Assembly: GCA_035758925.1 (NCBI GenBank)
Contig: DASTVV010000144.1
Coordinates: forward strand, 1 to 64,000
Length of the DNA: 64,000 nucleotides
Direction of reading: 5' to 3'
Origin: DASPMP01 sp035758925
Lineage (GTDB): Bacteria > Gemmatimonadota > Gemmatimonadetes > Gemmatimonadales > Gemmatimonadaceae
Part shown: positions 36,720 through 45,449 of the stretch, piece by piece
How the letters are laid out: each line of letters starts with the position of its first letter
Position numbering within the stretch: the first letter of the stretch is position 1
Made by a program: the position numbers and the translations under genes
The notes under the pieces: model-generated
Seen by the model: only the letters and a program-made list of their open reading frames with translations
The model's database searches: none
Told to the model about the DNA's origin: nothing

Positions 36720-36769
36720 GGTGCGGTCGCGGCGAAAGGTGTAAGGTCTGGATCCAGCCGAACCATTAT

Positions 36770-36799
36770 TTGACACCAAGTGACCAGATGACCTAAAAT
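36770..36799 (+). promoter_or_regulatory. Promoter for glnB-amt
   Basis: TTGACA (36770-36775), 18-bp spacer, TAAAAT (36794-36799), 21 bp before the GTG of glnB. The best sigma-70-type match in the window. Confidence 0.65.
36773..36793 (+). promoter_or_regulatory. Triple ACC repeat between divergent GH3 and glnB genes
   Basis: Three 5-bp units with 3-bp spacers: ACACC-AAG-TGACC-AGA-TGACC, filling the glnB promoter spacer. On the minus strand it is upstream of the GH3 gene. It resembles the TCACC-type sites at 11369 and 21521, so it may serve the GH3 gene, glnB, or both. Confidence 0.35.
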
Positions 36800-36820
36800 G
36801 GCGCAAGCCCCCCAACTCAC

Positions 36821-37228
36821 GTGAAGCTCATCACCGCCATCATTCGGCCGGAGAAGCTGCCAGAAGTCAAGGCCGCGCTCTTTCGCGCCGGCGTCACGGG
36901 CATGACGCTGTCGCGCGTCAGCGGACACGGAGGCGAGCGCGAGATCATCCAGTCCTACCGCGCGGAGCGAGTGCTTCTCGAATTCCACGACAAGGTTCGC
37001 ATCGAGATGGCGTGCTCCGAGCCGTTTGTCGAGCCCACCATCCAGGCGATTCTCGCCGCTGGCAGAACGGGCGAAGTCGGCGACGGCAAGATCTTCGTCC
37101 AGGCGCTCGAGCAGGTGATCCGCATTCGCACGGGCGAACGCGATATCGCCGCGCTCACGCCAGTGACCGCGGACGAGGTGCAGCGCGCCGCTCAGGAGGA
37201 ATTCGCGAGGGAAGGGGAGTCCGCGTGA
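36821..37228 (+). CDS. glnB: P-II nitrogen regulatory protein with altered T-loop
   Basis: 135 residues (about 112 is usual), with a charged C-terminal extension. P-II core: MKLITAIIRPEKLPEVKAAL, GVTGMTLSRVSGHGG, KVRIEMACSE, TGEVGDGKIFV and VIRIRTGERD. It aligns to E. coli GlnB without gaps through the T-loop, giving Glu at 39 (Gln in the 2-oxoglutarate/Mg site), Tyr46 kept, and Val at 51 instead of the uridylylated Tyr. So it probably is not uridylylated and may bind effectors differently. Start GTG 36821; GTGA overlap with amt, the usual GlnK-Amt pairing. Confidence 0.92.
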   Translation: MKLITAIIRPEKLPEVKAALFRAGVTGMTLSRVSGHGGEREIIQSYRAERVLLEFHDKVRIEMACSEPFVEPTIQAILAAGRTGEVGDGKIFVQALEQVIRIRTGERDIAALTPVTADEVQRAAQEEFAREGESA

Positions 37229-38583
37229 CCGTGCCGCTGCAGGGTGCGGCATCCGGAATCTCGAGCGGCGACACGGCGTGGCTCCTCGTGTCCACGGCGC
37301 TCGTCATGCTCATGGTGCCGGGACTCGCGCTCTTCTACGGTGGTCTGGTGCGCAGCAAGAGCTCCCTCAACACGCTCATGATGAGCGTGGCTGCTCTCGG
37401 CGTCGTGACGGTGCAATGGGTGCTCGTCGGGTACTCCCTTGCGTTCAGCTCGAAGTCGGCGCTGCTGGGCGGGCTGCACTGGTGGGGATTCAACGGTGTC
37501 GGCCTCGAGCCCAATCCGACGTACGCGGCCACGGTTCCGCACGTGGCCTATGCGACATTCCAGGCGATGTTCGCGGCCATCACCATCGCGCTCGTATCGG
37601 GCGCCGTCGTCGAGCGGCTGCGCTTTCGCGCGTATCTCGTGTTCGTCGCGATCTGGACAACGGTGGTGTACGATCCGCTGGCGCACTGGGTGTGGGGCGA
37701 AGGCGGCTGGCTGCGAAACCTCGGCGCGCTGGACTTCGCGGGCGGGACGGTGGTGCATGTCAGCGCCGGGACGTCCGCGCTGGTCGCTGCGTGGATGCTG
37801 GGCCAGCGTCGCGGCCTCGGACGCATCGCGTTCGTTCCCCACAACGTGCCCTTCACCGTGCTCGGCGCCGGCCTCCTCTGGTTCGGCTGGTTCGGGTTCA
37901 ACGCGGGCTCGGCGCTTGCCGCCAATGGACTGGCCGCCAGTGCGCTGCTGGCCACCCAAGTGGCCGCGAGCGCCTCGCTGACGGTCTGGATGCTCATCGA
38001 TCTCACGCGCACGGGCACGTCCACGGCCGTCGGTGCCGCCACAGGTGCGGTCGTCGGACTCGTGGCGATCACTCCCGCCGCGGGCTACGTCACGCCGCGC
38101 GCGGCGCTCGTCATTGGAGCGATTGCGGCGATCGGCAGCTACTTCGCCATTCAGCTCAGGGCCCGCACGTCGGTGGACGACTCCCTCGACGTCTTTGCCT
38201 GCCACGGAGTCGCGGGCATCATCGGCGCGCTGCTGACTGGCGTGTTCGCCACGAAGGCCGTGAACCCTGCGGGCGCCAACGGGCTGCTCGCCGGCAATCC
38301 CACGCAGGTGCGCATTCAGCTCATGGCGGTCGTCGCGACCATGGGCCTCGCGGGCGGCCTCACGCTGGGGATCCTCGGAGCGCTGCGCGTCGTGATGCCG
38401 CTTCGCGTCCCACTGGACCGCGAGCTCTTCGGCGTCGATCAGAGCGAGCACGGCGAAGAGGCATATCACGGCGCCGACATCGGCGACATCACGGGCCGGC
38501 ACATCTCGCTCGGCGACAGCGTGCTGATTCCCGCCAGCGACATCGGCGGCAGCGGCAGCAATCCTCGCTCCGCCTCAGCGTAG
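37225..38583 (+). CDS. amt: Ammonium transporter
   Basis: 452 residues, 11 helices expected. Family motifs: DTAWLLVSTALVMLMVPGLALFYGGLVR at the N-terminus (shown in part), FQAMFAAITIALVSGAVVER, DPLAHWVWG, DFAGGTVVHVSAGTSALV with the first pore His, WFGWFGFNAGSAL, and DVFACHGVAGIIGALLTGVF with the second. Starts in a GTGA overlap with glnB, so the P-II protein is made with the channel it gates. C-terminal tail GEEAYHGADIGDITG is the typical regulatory region. Confidence 0.95.
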   Translation: MTVPLQGAASGISSGDTAWLLVSTALVMLMVPGLALFYGGLVRSKSSLNTLMMSVAALGVVTVQWVLVGYSLAFSSKSALLGGLHWWGFNGVGLEPNPTYAATVPHVAYATFQAMFAAITIALVSGAVVERLRFRAYLVFVAIWTTVVYDPLAHWVWGEGGWLRNLGALDFAGGTVVHVSAGTSALVAAWMLGQRRGLGRIAFVPHNVPFTVLGAGLLWFGWFGFNAGSALAANGLAASALLATQVAASASLTVWMLIDLTRTGTSTAVGAATGAVVGLVAITPAAGYVTPRAALVIGAIAAIGSYFAIQLRARTSVDDSLDVFACHGVAGIIGALLTGVFATKAVNPAGANGLLAGNPTQVRIQLMAVVATMGLAGGLTLGILGALRVVMPLRVPLDRELFGVDQSEHGEEAYHGADIGDITGRHISLGDSVLIPASDIGGSGSNPRSASA

Positions 38584-38615
38584 CCGACCCGAGCATCCCC
38601 GGCGCATCTTAGGCA

Positions 38616-39680
38616 ATGGTCTGGGAACAACGCTGGCATCCACTCCGGCGCGAGTGGGTCGTGGTCACCTCGCACCGGGACAATCGGCCCTGGCGTGGAG
38701 CGGTCGTGGAGCACGCGCGGCCGCCGCTGCCGCCATACGTTGCCGACTGCTACCTGTGTCCCGGGAACGAGCGCGTGTCCGGCCGTCGAAACGCCGCGTA
38801 TTCCGGCGTGTTCGTCTTCGACAACGACCACCCCTGCGTCGGCCCTGAGGCGCCGACGGACCTCGAGTCGCCAGCGGGCATCTACCGTAACAGGCCGGCC
38901 GCGGGCCTCTCGCGCGTCGTCTGCTTCTCGCCGCGCCACGACGTCACGCTCGCGGAGCTGCCACAGGACGAGATCGTGAGCCTGCTGGTGACGCTCCAGG
39001 ACCAACAGCGCGATCTGAGTTCGCGGGACGAGATCCGCAACGTCCTCATGTTCGAGAACAAGGGCGAGGTGGTGGGGGTCAGCAACCCGCATCCGCACTG
39101 CCAGATCTACGCGACGAACTTCGTCTTCAGGACCATCGAGCTCGAAGCCGAGGCTGGCGAGGAATACCTGCGTCAGAACGGCCGAGTGCTCTTTCAGGAT
39201 GTCCTTGCAGCCGAGGAAGCGGATGGGCGCCGGATGATCGTTGGCGGCGCCGAGGATGCGGCGCGTGGAAGGACGCGATCCGCGGTTGCGTTCGTCCCCT
39301 ACTTTGCGCGCTACGCGTACGAGACGTTCGTTGCTCCGCGGGCCACACACGCGAGCATCGCCGGTCTGTCGCGCGGCGAGATCGACGACCTGGCCGCGGT
39401 GCTCCGCGAAACGCTGATACGGCTGGAGAATCTCTGGTGCATGCCGTTGCCGTACGTCCTGGTGCTGCACCAGGCACCGACGGACGGTCGCCAATACCCC
39501 GGCTTTCACTTTCACATCGAGATCTATCCACCGCTGCGGAAGCCCGGGCTGCTCAAGTACCTCGCCGGCCCTGAAATTGGCGGCGGCAACTTCCTCAACG
39601 ACACGTCGCCTGAAGCAAAGGCGGCCGAGCTCCGCGCCGTGTCGAGGGTGCACTACAAACATCGCGGCGCTCATGCGTGA
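38616..39680 (+). CDS. galT: Galactose-1-phosphate uridylyltransferase
   Basis: 354 residues of the HIT-like superfamily. RREWVVVTSHRDNRPW N-terminus, CPGNERVSG (zinc region), FDNDHPC, FENKGEVVGVSNPHPHCQIYA with the HPH active site (second His about residue 161 is the nucleophile in this family), and FHFHIEIYPPLR near the end. It swaps UMP between UDP-glucose and a sugar 1-phosphate. The third gene of this operon is an arabinokinase-like enzyme, so the sugar might be Gal-1-P or L-Ara-1-P. Stop overlaps the next gene. Confidence 0.93.
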   Translation: MVWEQRWHPLRREWVVVTSHRDNRPWRGAVVEHARPPLPPYVADCYLCPGNERVSGRRNAAYSGVFVFDNDHPCVGPEAPTDLESPAGIYRNRPAAGLSRVVCFSPRHDVTLAELPQDEIVSLLVTLQDQQRDLSSRDEIRNVLMFENKGEVVGVSNPHPHCQIYATNFVFRTIELEAEAGEEYLRQNGRVLFQDVLAAEEADGRRMIVGGAEDAARGRTRSAVAFVPYFARYAYETFVAPRATHASIAGLSRGEIDDLAAVLRETLIRLENLWCMPLPYVLVLHQAPTDGRQYPGFHFHIEIYPPLRKPGLLKYLAGPEIGGGNFLNDTSPEAKAAELRAVSRVHYKHRGAHA

Positions 39681-40704
39681 GGGGGGAGGAGCGACGGACG
39701 CGAAAGTGCTGCTCGAACCGCTGCTCGCGCTGCACGACCGCATCCGCGACGCGGTGCTCCGCGCCTGCGAGCAACAGTCCTCGGCCGACCTTTCCGCGGT
39801 TGCCAGTGACGATACGTCCCCTGGCGACACGATCTACGCGATCGATCGCGTTGGCGAAGCGGCGCTCGAGGAAGGCCTCGCGGAGATCGCGCTCACCGAG
39901 CCATTGGTCCTGGTGGCGGAGGGCTTGGCCGGCGGCAAGCTGGTTCTACCCCGCGGCACGTCCGAGAGCGGATGCCGCTGGCGAATCCTCATGGATCCGA
40001 TCGACGGTACGCGCGGGCTGATGTTCCAGAAGCGCAGCGCCTGGATTCTCACCGGCGTTGCGCCGAACAAAGGCGATCATACACGGTTGCGGGACATTAC
40101 GCTTGCGGTGCAGACCGAGATTCCGCTTCTCAAGCAGCACCTCGGCGACCAGCTTTGGGCAGTGCGCGGCGGCGGCACACAGGCGCGACGGTTCGATCGT
40201 GTGTCTGGTCGAACTGCACCGCTCACGCTGCGACCGTCCCGGGCAGGCACAATCGAACACGGGTTCTCCACGGTCGTGCGATTCTTTCCCGGCGCTCGCG
40301 ACGTTCTCGCCGCCGTCGACGATGATCTGGTGCTCGCGGTGCTGGGACCTCCGCCGGCGGGCCGCGCCGCCTGCTTCGAGGACCAGTATGCATCCACGGG
40401 CGGCCAGCTTTACGAGTTGATGGCGGGTCACGACCGTTTCATCGCTGATCTGCGACCGCTCACGATGGCGGTTCTCGCGGAGCGCGGGCTCCCGCAGCCC
40501 CTCTGCTGTCACCCGTACGACGTTTGCGCGTCATTGATCGCGGAGGAGCTGGGGGTGGTCGTCACGGACGCCTTCGGCGCGCCGCTGGACGCTCCGTTCG
40601 AGCTGGAAAGCGATGTTGCATGGATCGGCTATGCGAACGCCCAGCTTCGTGCGGTTCTCGAACCCCAGCTGCGCTTGGCCCTGCGACAGCGGAAACTGAG
40701 CTGA
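39673..40704 (+). CDS. Inositol-monophosphatase-like phosphatase
   Basis: 343 residues, ATG overlapping the galT stop by 8 bp. The IMPase core motif is clear: MDPIDGTRG (Asp108, Asp111) and a later YDVCASLIAEELG in place of the usual WDxAAG. The usual GEE metal motif is weakly kept (VAEGLAGGK). SAWILTG and LYELMAGHDRFIADLRP lie between. Mg-dependent sugar-phosphate hydrolysis is likely; the substrate is unknown. Its wedging between a uridylyltransferase and a sugar kinase suggests a sugar 1-phosphate or related compound. Confidence 0.75.
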   Translation: MREGGGATDAKVLLEPLLALHDRIRDAVLRACEQQSSADLSAVASDDTSPGDTIYAIDRVGEAALEEGLAEIALTEPLVLVAEGLAGGKLVLPRGTSESGCRWRILMDPIDGTRGLMFQKRSAWILTGVAPNKGDHTRLRDITLAVQTEIPLLKQHLGDQLWAVRGGGTQARRFDRVSGRTAPLTLRPSRAGTIEHGFSTVVRFFPGARDVLAAVDDDLVLAVLGPPPAGRAACFEDQYASTGGQLYELMAGHDRFIADLRPLTMAVLAERGLPQPLCCHPYDVCASLIAEELGVVVTDAFGAPLDAPFELESDVAWIGYANAQLRAVLEPQLRLALRQRKLS

Positions 40705-40723
40705 TGACGCCCAAGACTGACAC

Positions 40724-42196
40724 ATGCGACTCCACCGTCGGTCGGACCTGAGCGCCGGCGAAGCGTCGCTGTTTGACGCAGCGCTGTCGCGCCTTGCCGC
40801 GATGCCCGCGGATCCTGACGACCGGATTCGCACGTTCCTCTCTCCGCAAAAACCGACGTACATCGGACGCGCTCCCGGCCGCCTGGACGTCATGGGTGGG
40901 ATAGCGGACTACAGCGGAGCGCTCGTGCTGGAGATGCCGCTCGATCGCGCCACGTTCGCTTTCGTCCAGCGCCACCCATCGATGCGGTGTGAGATTGCCA
41001 CCCGGCGCGACAACGCCTGGCAGTTTTTCGCGATCGAGCTGACGCGGCTACTCTCGGGCGACCTGCGTGACCCGGCGAGCCTCGCCGACAGGTTTGCCAA
41101 GGGAGACCCGGCCGACGCGTGGGCGGCATACGTGGTGGGAGTCGTTCAACTTTGCGCAGAGCGCGCCGACGTCACTGCTCTCGTTCGCGGCGGCTTTCGC
41201 ATCCTGATCGATTCCAGCGTGCCCGAAGGAAAGGGCGTGAGCTCGTCGGCCGCGCTCGAAGTGGCGGCAATGTCAGCCGTCGCTGCGGCCCTCGACGTGC
41301 CCGTGGGTGCGTCGGACATCGCCACGGCGTGCCAGTGGGTGGAGAATCACATCGTCGGCGCACCGTGCGGCATCATGGACCAGATGACGAGTGCGTGCGG
41401 CCGACGCGACCGGCTGCTGCGCTTGCGCTGTCAGCCAGCCGTCGCCGACGGATTCGTCAGCGTCCCCTGGGGCTTCCGATTCTTCGGCATCGATTCCGGT
41501 GTGAAGCACGCTGTGTCCGGCAGCGCCTACGGGCGCGTGCGCACGGCGGCGTTCATGGGTTATCGCATCATCGCGGAGCGCGCGGGCCTCAAGGCATCGG
41601 TGGACGGTCACGGTCGCGCCCACGTGGACGATGCTCGCTGGCGCGGCTATCTGGCCAACATCCCGCTCGCCGACTTCGCGCGCTTCGAGTCCGAGCTTCC
41701 AGTCGAAATGATGGGCTCGGACTTCCTCGCGACGTACGGCGGCACCACCGACAACGCCACGCGCGTCCGGCCCGACGAGCGCTATGCAGTGCGCGCGGCC
41801 ACCGCGCATCCGGTGAACGAGCAGGATCGTGTCGACCGCTTTGCCCGGCTGCTGCCGGACTTGTCCCGGGCCGACGCAACCCGAGAGCTGGGGCAACTCA
41901 TGCTCGATTCACACGCCAGCTACAGCGCGTGCGGACTGGGCTCCCCCGAGACGGATCGTCTGGTTGAGATGGTGCGGGACGCTGGTCCGGAACGCGGTTT
42001 GTTCGGCGCCAAGATCACCGGCGGAGGCAGCGGCGGCACAGTCGCGATACTCGGCCGCGCCGACGCCGAGACAGTGGTCCGGGATATCGCCGCGCGCTAC
42101 GCAGCGGAAACCGGACTGTCGGCCGAGCTGTTCCTCAATTCGGGTCCCGGTGCCGAGGAAACCGGAGTATTACTTCTCGATTCTCACGACGCCTGA
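40724..42196 (+). CDS. GHMP sugar kinase, L-arabinokinase/galactokinase-like
   Basis: 490 residues. N-terminal GRAPGRLDVMGGIADYSGA (about 48-66) differs from the galactokinase signature (GRVNLIGEHTDYN) and resembles the kinase domain of plant L-arabinokinase. The ATP-binding VPEGKGVSSSAALEVAAM and the C-terminal ITGGGSGGTVAILG motifs are GHMP-type. IVGAPCGIMDQMTSACG is shared with galactokinases. It would phosphorylate a sugar at C1, plausibly L-arabinose released from arabinoxylan; no araBAD genes are visible in this window. Last gene of the galT operon; followed by a tandem repeat. Confidence 0.82.
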   Translation: MRLHRRSDLSAGEASLFDAALSRLAAMPADPDDRIRTFLSPQKPTYIGRAPGRLDVMGGIADYSGALVLEMPLDRATFAFVQRHPSMRCEIATRRDNAWQFFAIELTRLLSGDLRDPASLADRFAKGDPADAWAAYVVGVVQLCAERADVTALVRGGFRILIDSSVPEGKGVSSSAALEVAAMSAVAAALDVPVGASDIATACQWVENHIVGAPCGIMDQMTSACGRRDRLLRLRCQPAVADGFVSVPWGFRFFGIDSGVKHAVSGSAYGRVRTAAFMGYRIIAERAGLKASVDGHGRAHVDDARWRGYLANIPLADFARFESELPVEMMGSDFLATYGGTTDNATRVRPDERYAVRAATAHPVNEQDRVDRFARLLPDLSRADATRELGQLMLDSHASYSACGLGSPETDRLVEMVRDAGPERGLFGAKITGGGSGGTVAILGRADAETVVRDIAARYAAETGLSAELFLNSGPGAEETGVLLLDSHDA

Positions 42197-42258
42197 CGCA
42201 TCACGCATGCAGACGCATGGCGGATGACGCATGCTGACGCATGGCGAATGACGCATGT
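42191..42258. repeat. GACGCAT tandem repeat between convergent genes
   Basis: The word GACGCAT recurs six times, organised as two near-identical 24-bp units: GACGCATGGCGGAT + GACGCATGCT and GACGCATGGCGAAT + GACGCATGTC, with a partial copy before them. It starts at the stop of the kinase gene and fills the space before the convergent Gfo/Idh gene. Confidence 0.85.
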
Positions 42259-43296
42259 CTAGGCTGGCCGCTCCCACCGATGCGTCTCCGCCGATCGGAA
42301 CAGCGCGTCGATCACCTCCAGGTTCGCGATCGAGTCCTCGAGCGTGACCGGCACGTCCTCATCACCGCGCAGTGCCCTGCAGAAGTGGTCTGTCTGCAGC
42401 GTGTACTGATCGACAATGGGGAACTCGATCACCTCGGCCGCCGCGCTGGCAACCTTGCTTCCGTCGTCCACGAAGATCCGACACGGCCGATCCGTCGGCG
42501 GCGGTGGCGGCGCGTTGAACGGGATCTCGATCATGATACGGCCGCGCGTCCCGAAGATCTCCATACGCTGAAACGGTACCAGCTGCCCCGCGCACGTGAA
42601 CGCCGCCTGACCTGACGGGAATCGCAACATCGCCGAGAGCAGTCGGTCGATGTGCATGTCGGGATCACGCTCGATCATGGCGATCGCTTCCGTCGGTTCT
42701 TCGTCGAATAGCCATCGGGACATGGTGATCGGGTAGCATCCGATGTCGAAGAGCGCGCCGCCGCCGAACTCGAGGCGGCTGCGCACGTCATGCGGATCGC
42801 GCCTGAAATAGCTGAAGTGCCCGGCGACGAGGCGCAGGTCTCCGATGCGGCCCGATCGAGCCAGGCGGCGCGCCTCCAGCCACTGCGGATGGGTGCGCAC
42901 CATGAACGCTTCCTCGATCACGCGACCGGTGTGTCGTCGCACTTCCAGCAGCTGTCGTGCTTCCGCCGCCGAGGTGGCGATTGGCTTCTCACACAGAACG
43001 TGCTTTCCTGCGTGCGCCGCCTTGATGGTCCACGGCACGTGCAGGTGGTTGGGCAGCGGGATGTATACCGCTTCGATCGCCGGGTCCTCGAGCAGCTCTT
43101 CGTACGAGCCGTAGGCACGGTCGATCCCCTGGGCGTTCGCGGCCTTGCGCGCCTTGTCGATGTCGCGTGACGCGATCGCCTCTACACGAGCGAGCGCGCT
43201 CTTGCGCATCGCGGGAATGACTTTGGTGAGTGCGATGCTGGCCGTGCCCAGAATGCCCCAGCGCACCGGCTCAGCCGACCGCTTGGCGTCGCTCAT
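42259..43296 (-). CDS. Gfo/Idh/MocA-family oxidoreductase
   Basis: 345 residues. NAD(P)-binding Rossmann start VRWGILGTASIALTKVIPAM, SRDIDKARKAANAQG, YIPLPNHLHVPWTIKAA, and the family signature AGKHVLCEKPIATSAAEA with catalytic Lys-Pro; C-terminal substrate domain with FDIGCYPI. It may act on xylose, arabinose or another sugar (family includes xylose dehydrogenases); substrate not decidable. ATG 43296 overlaps the preceding AKR stop on the minus-strand operon's last junction. Final gene of the GH115 operon. Confidence 0.9.
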   Translation of the reverse strand: MSDAKRSAEPVRWGILGTASIALTKVIPAMRKSALARVEAIASRDIDKARKAANAQGIDRAYGSYEELLEDPAIEAVYIPLPNHLHVPWTIKAAHAGKHVLCEKPIATSAAEARQLLEVRRHTGRVIEEAFMVRTHPQWLEARRLARSGRIGDLRLVAGHFSYFRRDPHDVRSRLEFGGGALFDIGCYPITMSRWLFDEEPTEAIAMIERDPDMHIDRLLSAMLRFPSGQAAFTCAGQLVPFQRMEIFGTRGRIMIEIPFNAPPPPPTDRPCRIFVDDGSKVASAAAEVIEFPIVDQYTLQTDHFCRALRGDEDVPVTLEDSIANLEVIDALFRSAETHRWERPA

Positions 43297-43313
43297 CGCT
43301 TGGCGCTGACGCC

Positions 43314-44300
43314 CTACCAACGCGAGTGGATCGCCGGGCGAATGTGCTTGTCGTAGACTGCCTTGGCTGCGCCCAGGGTTTGAGGGGTCAGTGCTGCGAG
43401 GCCCGCGGCTCGCACGTTCTCCTCGACCTGCCGCGCGTTCTTGCCGCCTGGAATCGCCGCCGTCACTTCCGGGGACATGAGGATCCAGCGCAGCGCCATC
43501 TGTGCGAGCGACGCCTCCGCCGGAACCAGCGCTCGCAATTCCTCCACGGCGCGCAGGCCAGTCGCGTAGTCCACACCGCTGAAGGTCTCGCCCATGTCGA
43601 ACTCTTCGCCGTGGCGATTGAACCTGCGGTGGTCGCGCTCCGCGAACTGCGTGTCGACACGCAGCTTGCCAGTCAGCATGCCGCTCGCCAGCGGCACCCG
43701 AGCGAGAATCCCGACTTTGCGTCCCTTCGCGAGCGCAAAGAAGCGCTCGGCGGGCTTGGTGCGAAACAGGTTGTAGATGATCTGCACGCTCTGGACGTTG
43801 GGATATTCCAGTGCGCGAATCGCTTCCTCCACGTACTCGACGCTCACGCCGTAGTAGCGCAGCTTGCCGGCCGCGCAGAGGTCGTCCAGCACGCCGAACA
43901 CCTCGGGCATCCCGTAGACCTCTGGTGGAGGGCAGTGCAGTTGCAGCAGATCGATTGTGTCGCTGCCGAGATTCTTCAGGCTGCGTTCGACGAATGCGGT
44001 GAGGTTCGCCCGATTGTAGCCAGCCGCCACGTGAGGATCGAGACGACGCCCGGCCTTGGTGGCTATGATGATCTCGTCGCGACGCTCGCGCCGGAGGCGC
44101 CCCACCAGGCGCTCGGAGTTGCCGTCACCATAGACGTCGGCCGTGTCGATGAAGTTGACGCCAAGATCAACGGCGCGATGCAGCGCCCGAAGTGATTCGT
44201 CGTTGTCGGTCTGGCCCCATTCGTTGCCGCCGATTGCCCAGGCACCGAAGCTGACGGATGAGATGCGCCAGCCCGTGCGTCCCAGCTCGCGATATTCCAT
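43314..44300 (-). CDS. Aldo/keto reductase
   Basis: 328 residues. MEYRELGRTGWRISSVSFGAWAIGG (N-terminal part) and catalytic Asp-Tyr in FIDTADVYGDGNSE, Lys in IIIATKAG, His in LLQLHCPPPEV, and the cofactor segment GKNARQVEENVRAA. NAD(P)H-dependent reduction or oxidation of a sugar or aldehyde, here probably pentose-derived. Starts 8 bp after the mutarotase stop and is followed within 20 bp by the Gfo/Idh gene. Confidence 0.92.
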   Translation of the reverse strand: MEYRELGRTGWRISSVSFGAWAIGGNEWGQTDNDESLRALHRAVDLGVNFIDTADVYGDGNSERLVGRLRRERRDEIIIATKAGRRLDPHVAAGYNRANLTAFVERSLKNLGSDTIDLLQLHCPPPEVYGMPEVFGVLDDLCAAGKLRYYGVSVEYVEEAIRALEYPNVQSVQIIYNLFRTKPAERFFALAKGRKVGILARVPLASGMLTGKLRVDTQFAERDHRRFNRHGEEFDMGETFSGVDYATGLRAVEELRALVPAEASLAQMALRWILMSPEVTAAIPGGKNARQVEENVRAAGLAALTPQTLGAAKAVYDKHIRPAIHSRW

Positions 44301-44308
44301 GTGTTCCC

Positions 44309-45448
44309 TCAGGAGACAGAGAAACGATACACGGTGCTCGACTGGTACGCTTTCCCCGGTCGCAAGATGGTCGAAGGAAACGCCGCCTGGTTCGGTGAAT
44401 CGGGAAAATGCTGCGTCTCGAGCGCCACGCCGGAATGCGCGCGATACGCATGTCCGCCTTTGCCTGACCGCCCGCCAGCCAGGTGATTGCCGGAGTATAG
44501 CTGCATGCCGCATTCGGTCGTGAGAAGCTCCACCGTCCGGCCGCTGACGGGATCGCGCAGCCGCGCAGCGAGCACCAGCGTGTCGTCGCGGTCGCGATCG
44601 ATGACGTAGTTGTGATCGTAGCCCGAGCCCAGCCGCAGCTGCTCGTCGTCGGCGTCGATGCGTTCGCCGATGCGCCGCGGCGTCGTGAAGTCGAACGGCG
44701 TCCCACGCACAGGCCGAAGCTCGCCCGTCGGAATGAGGTTCGAGTTCACCGGTGTGAACCGCGACGCCTGGATCGTGAGCTCGTGATCCAGGATGTCACC
44801 TGCGTCGTGCCCTGCCAGGTTCAAGTACGTGTGCTGCGTGAGGTTCACGGGCGTCGCCTGATCCGTGACGGCGTGATAGTCGACGATGAGCTCATCGTCG
44901 TTGGTGAGCGTGTAGGTCACGCGCGTCTCGAGTGTGCCGGGATACCCCTCTTCGCCGGCAAGACTCGTGTACAGCAGCTCGACTCCCGCCGCGTTGGTCT
45001 CCGAGAACGGCTGAAGGTCCCAAACGGCCTGATGGAATCCGCGGATGCCGCCGTGCAGAGCGTTGTCGCCGTTGTTGGCCGCGAGCCGGTACTCCTCGCC
45101 GTCGAGCGAGAAGCGCGCGCCGGCAATCCGATTGGCGTAGCGACCGACGATCGAGCCAAAATATCGCCCGTCGCTCAGATAGTCGCCGGGCGACTCGAAT
45201 CCGAGCGCGACGTCGTCCTTCACGCCGCGATGGTCCGGGACCTCGAGCGACATGATCGTGCCGCCGATGGCCATGAGACGCACGAAGATGCCATGAGCGT
45301 TCGAGAGGGTCAGCGCGTCGACAGGACGTCCACTGTCGCTCACAGGCAGCGGATGGCGCTCCACCCGTGGTGCGGGCAGCACGGCGCGCGCGGGCGGCGA
45401 CGGCAACGACGACACGCGGGAAGGGGACAACGGTGGAGGATTTGTCAC
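44309..45448 (-). CDS. Aldose 1-epimerase (mutarotase)
   Basis: 379 residues. ALTLSNAHGIFVRLMAIGGTI, VALGFESPGDYL, FGSIVGRYANRIAGARF with the substrate-binding Arg, NNGDNALHGGIRGFHQAVW with catalytic His, NLTQHTYLNLAGH with second His, and GRTVELLTTECGMQLY. Speeds alpha/beta interconversion of free sugars released by the glycosidases. Start GTG 45448 lies directly next to the GH43 stop. The first 35 residues are Pro/Ser-rich and not part of the family, so a later start is possible. Confidence 0.93.
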   Translation of the reverse strand: MTNPPPLSPSRVSSLPSPPARAVLPAPRVERHPLPVSDSGRPVDALTLSNAHGIFVRLMAIGGTIMSLEVPDHRGVKDDVALGFESPGDYLSDGRYFGSIVGRYANRIAGARFSLDGEEYRLAANNGDNALHGGIRGFHQAVWDLQPFSETNAAGVELLYTSLAGEEGYPGTLETRVTYTLTNDDELIVDYHAVTDQATPVNLTQHTYLNLAGHDAGDILDHELTIQASRFTPVNSNLIPTGELRPVRGTPFDFTTPRRIGERIDADDEQLRLGSGYDHNYVIDRDRDDTLVLAARLRDPVSGRTVELLTTECGMQLYSGNHLAGGRSGKGGHAYRAHSGVALETQHFPDSPNQAAFPSTILRPGKAYQSSTVYRFSVS

Positions 45449-45449
45449 G

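Noticed and set aside
34044..36815. Extended start of the secreted GH3 at 36815
   Set aside because: The extra 32 residues precede the signal peptide and run over the intergenic promoter region; ATG 36719 fits better.
42191..42258. GACGCAT array as an att site or integration junction
   Set aside because: No integrase, tRNA or mobile gene adjoins it; it behaves as a simple tandem repeat.
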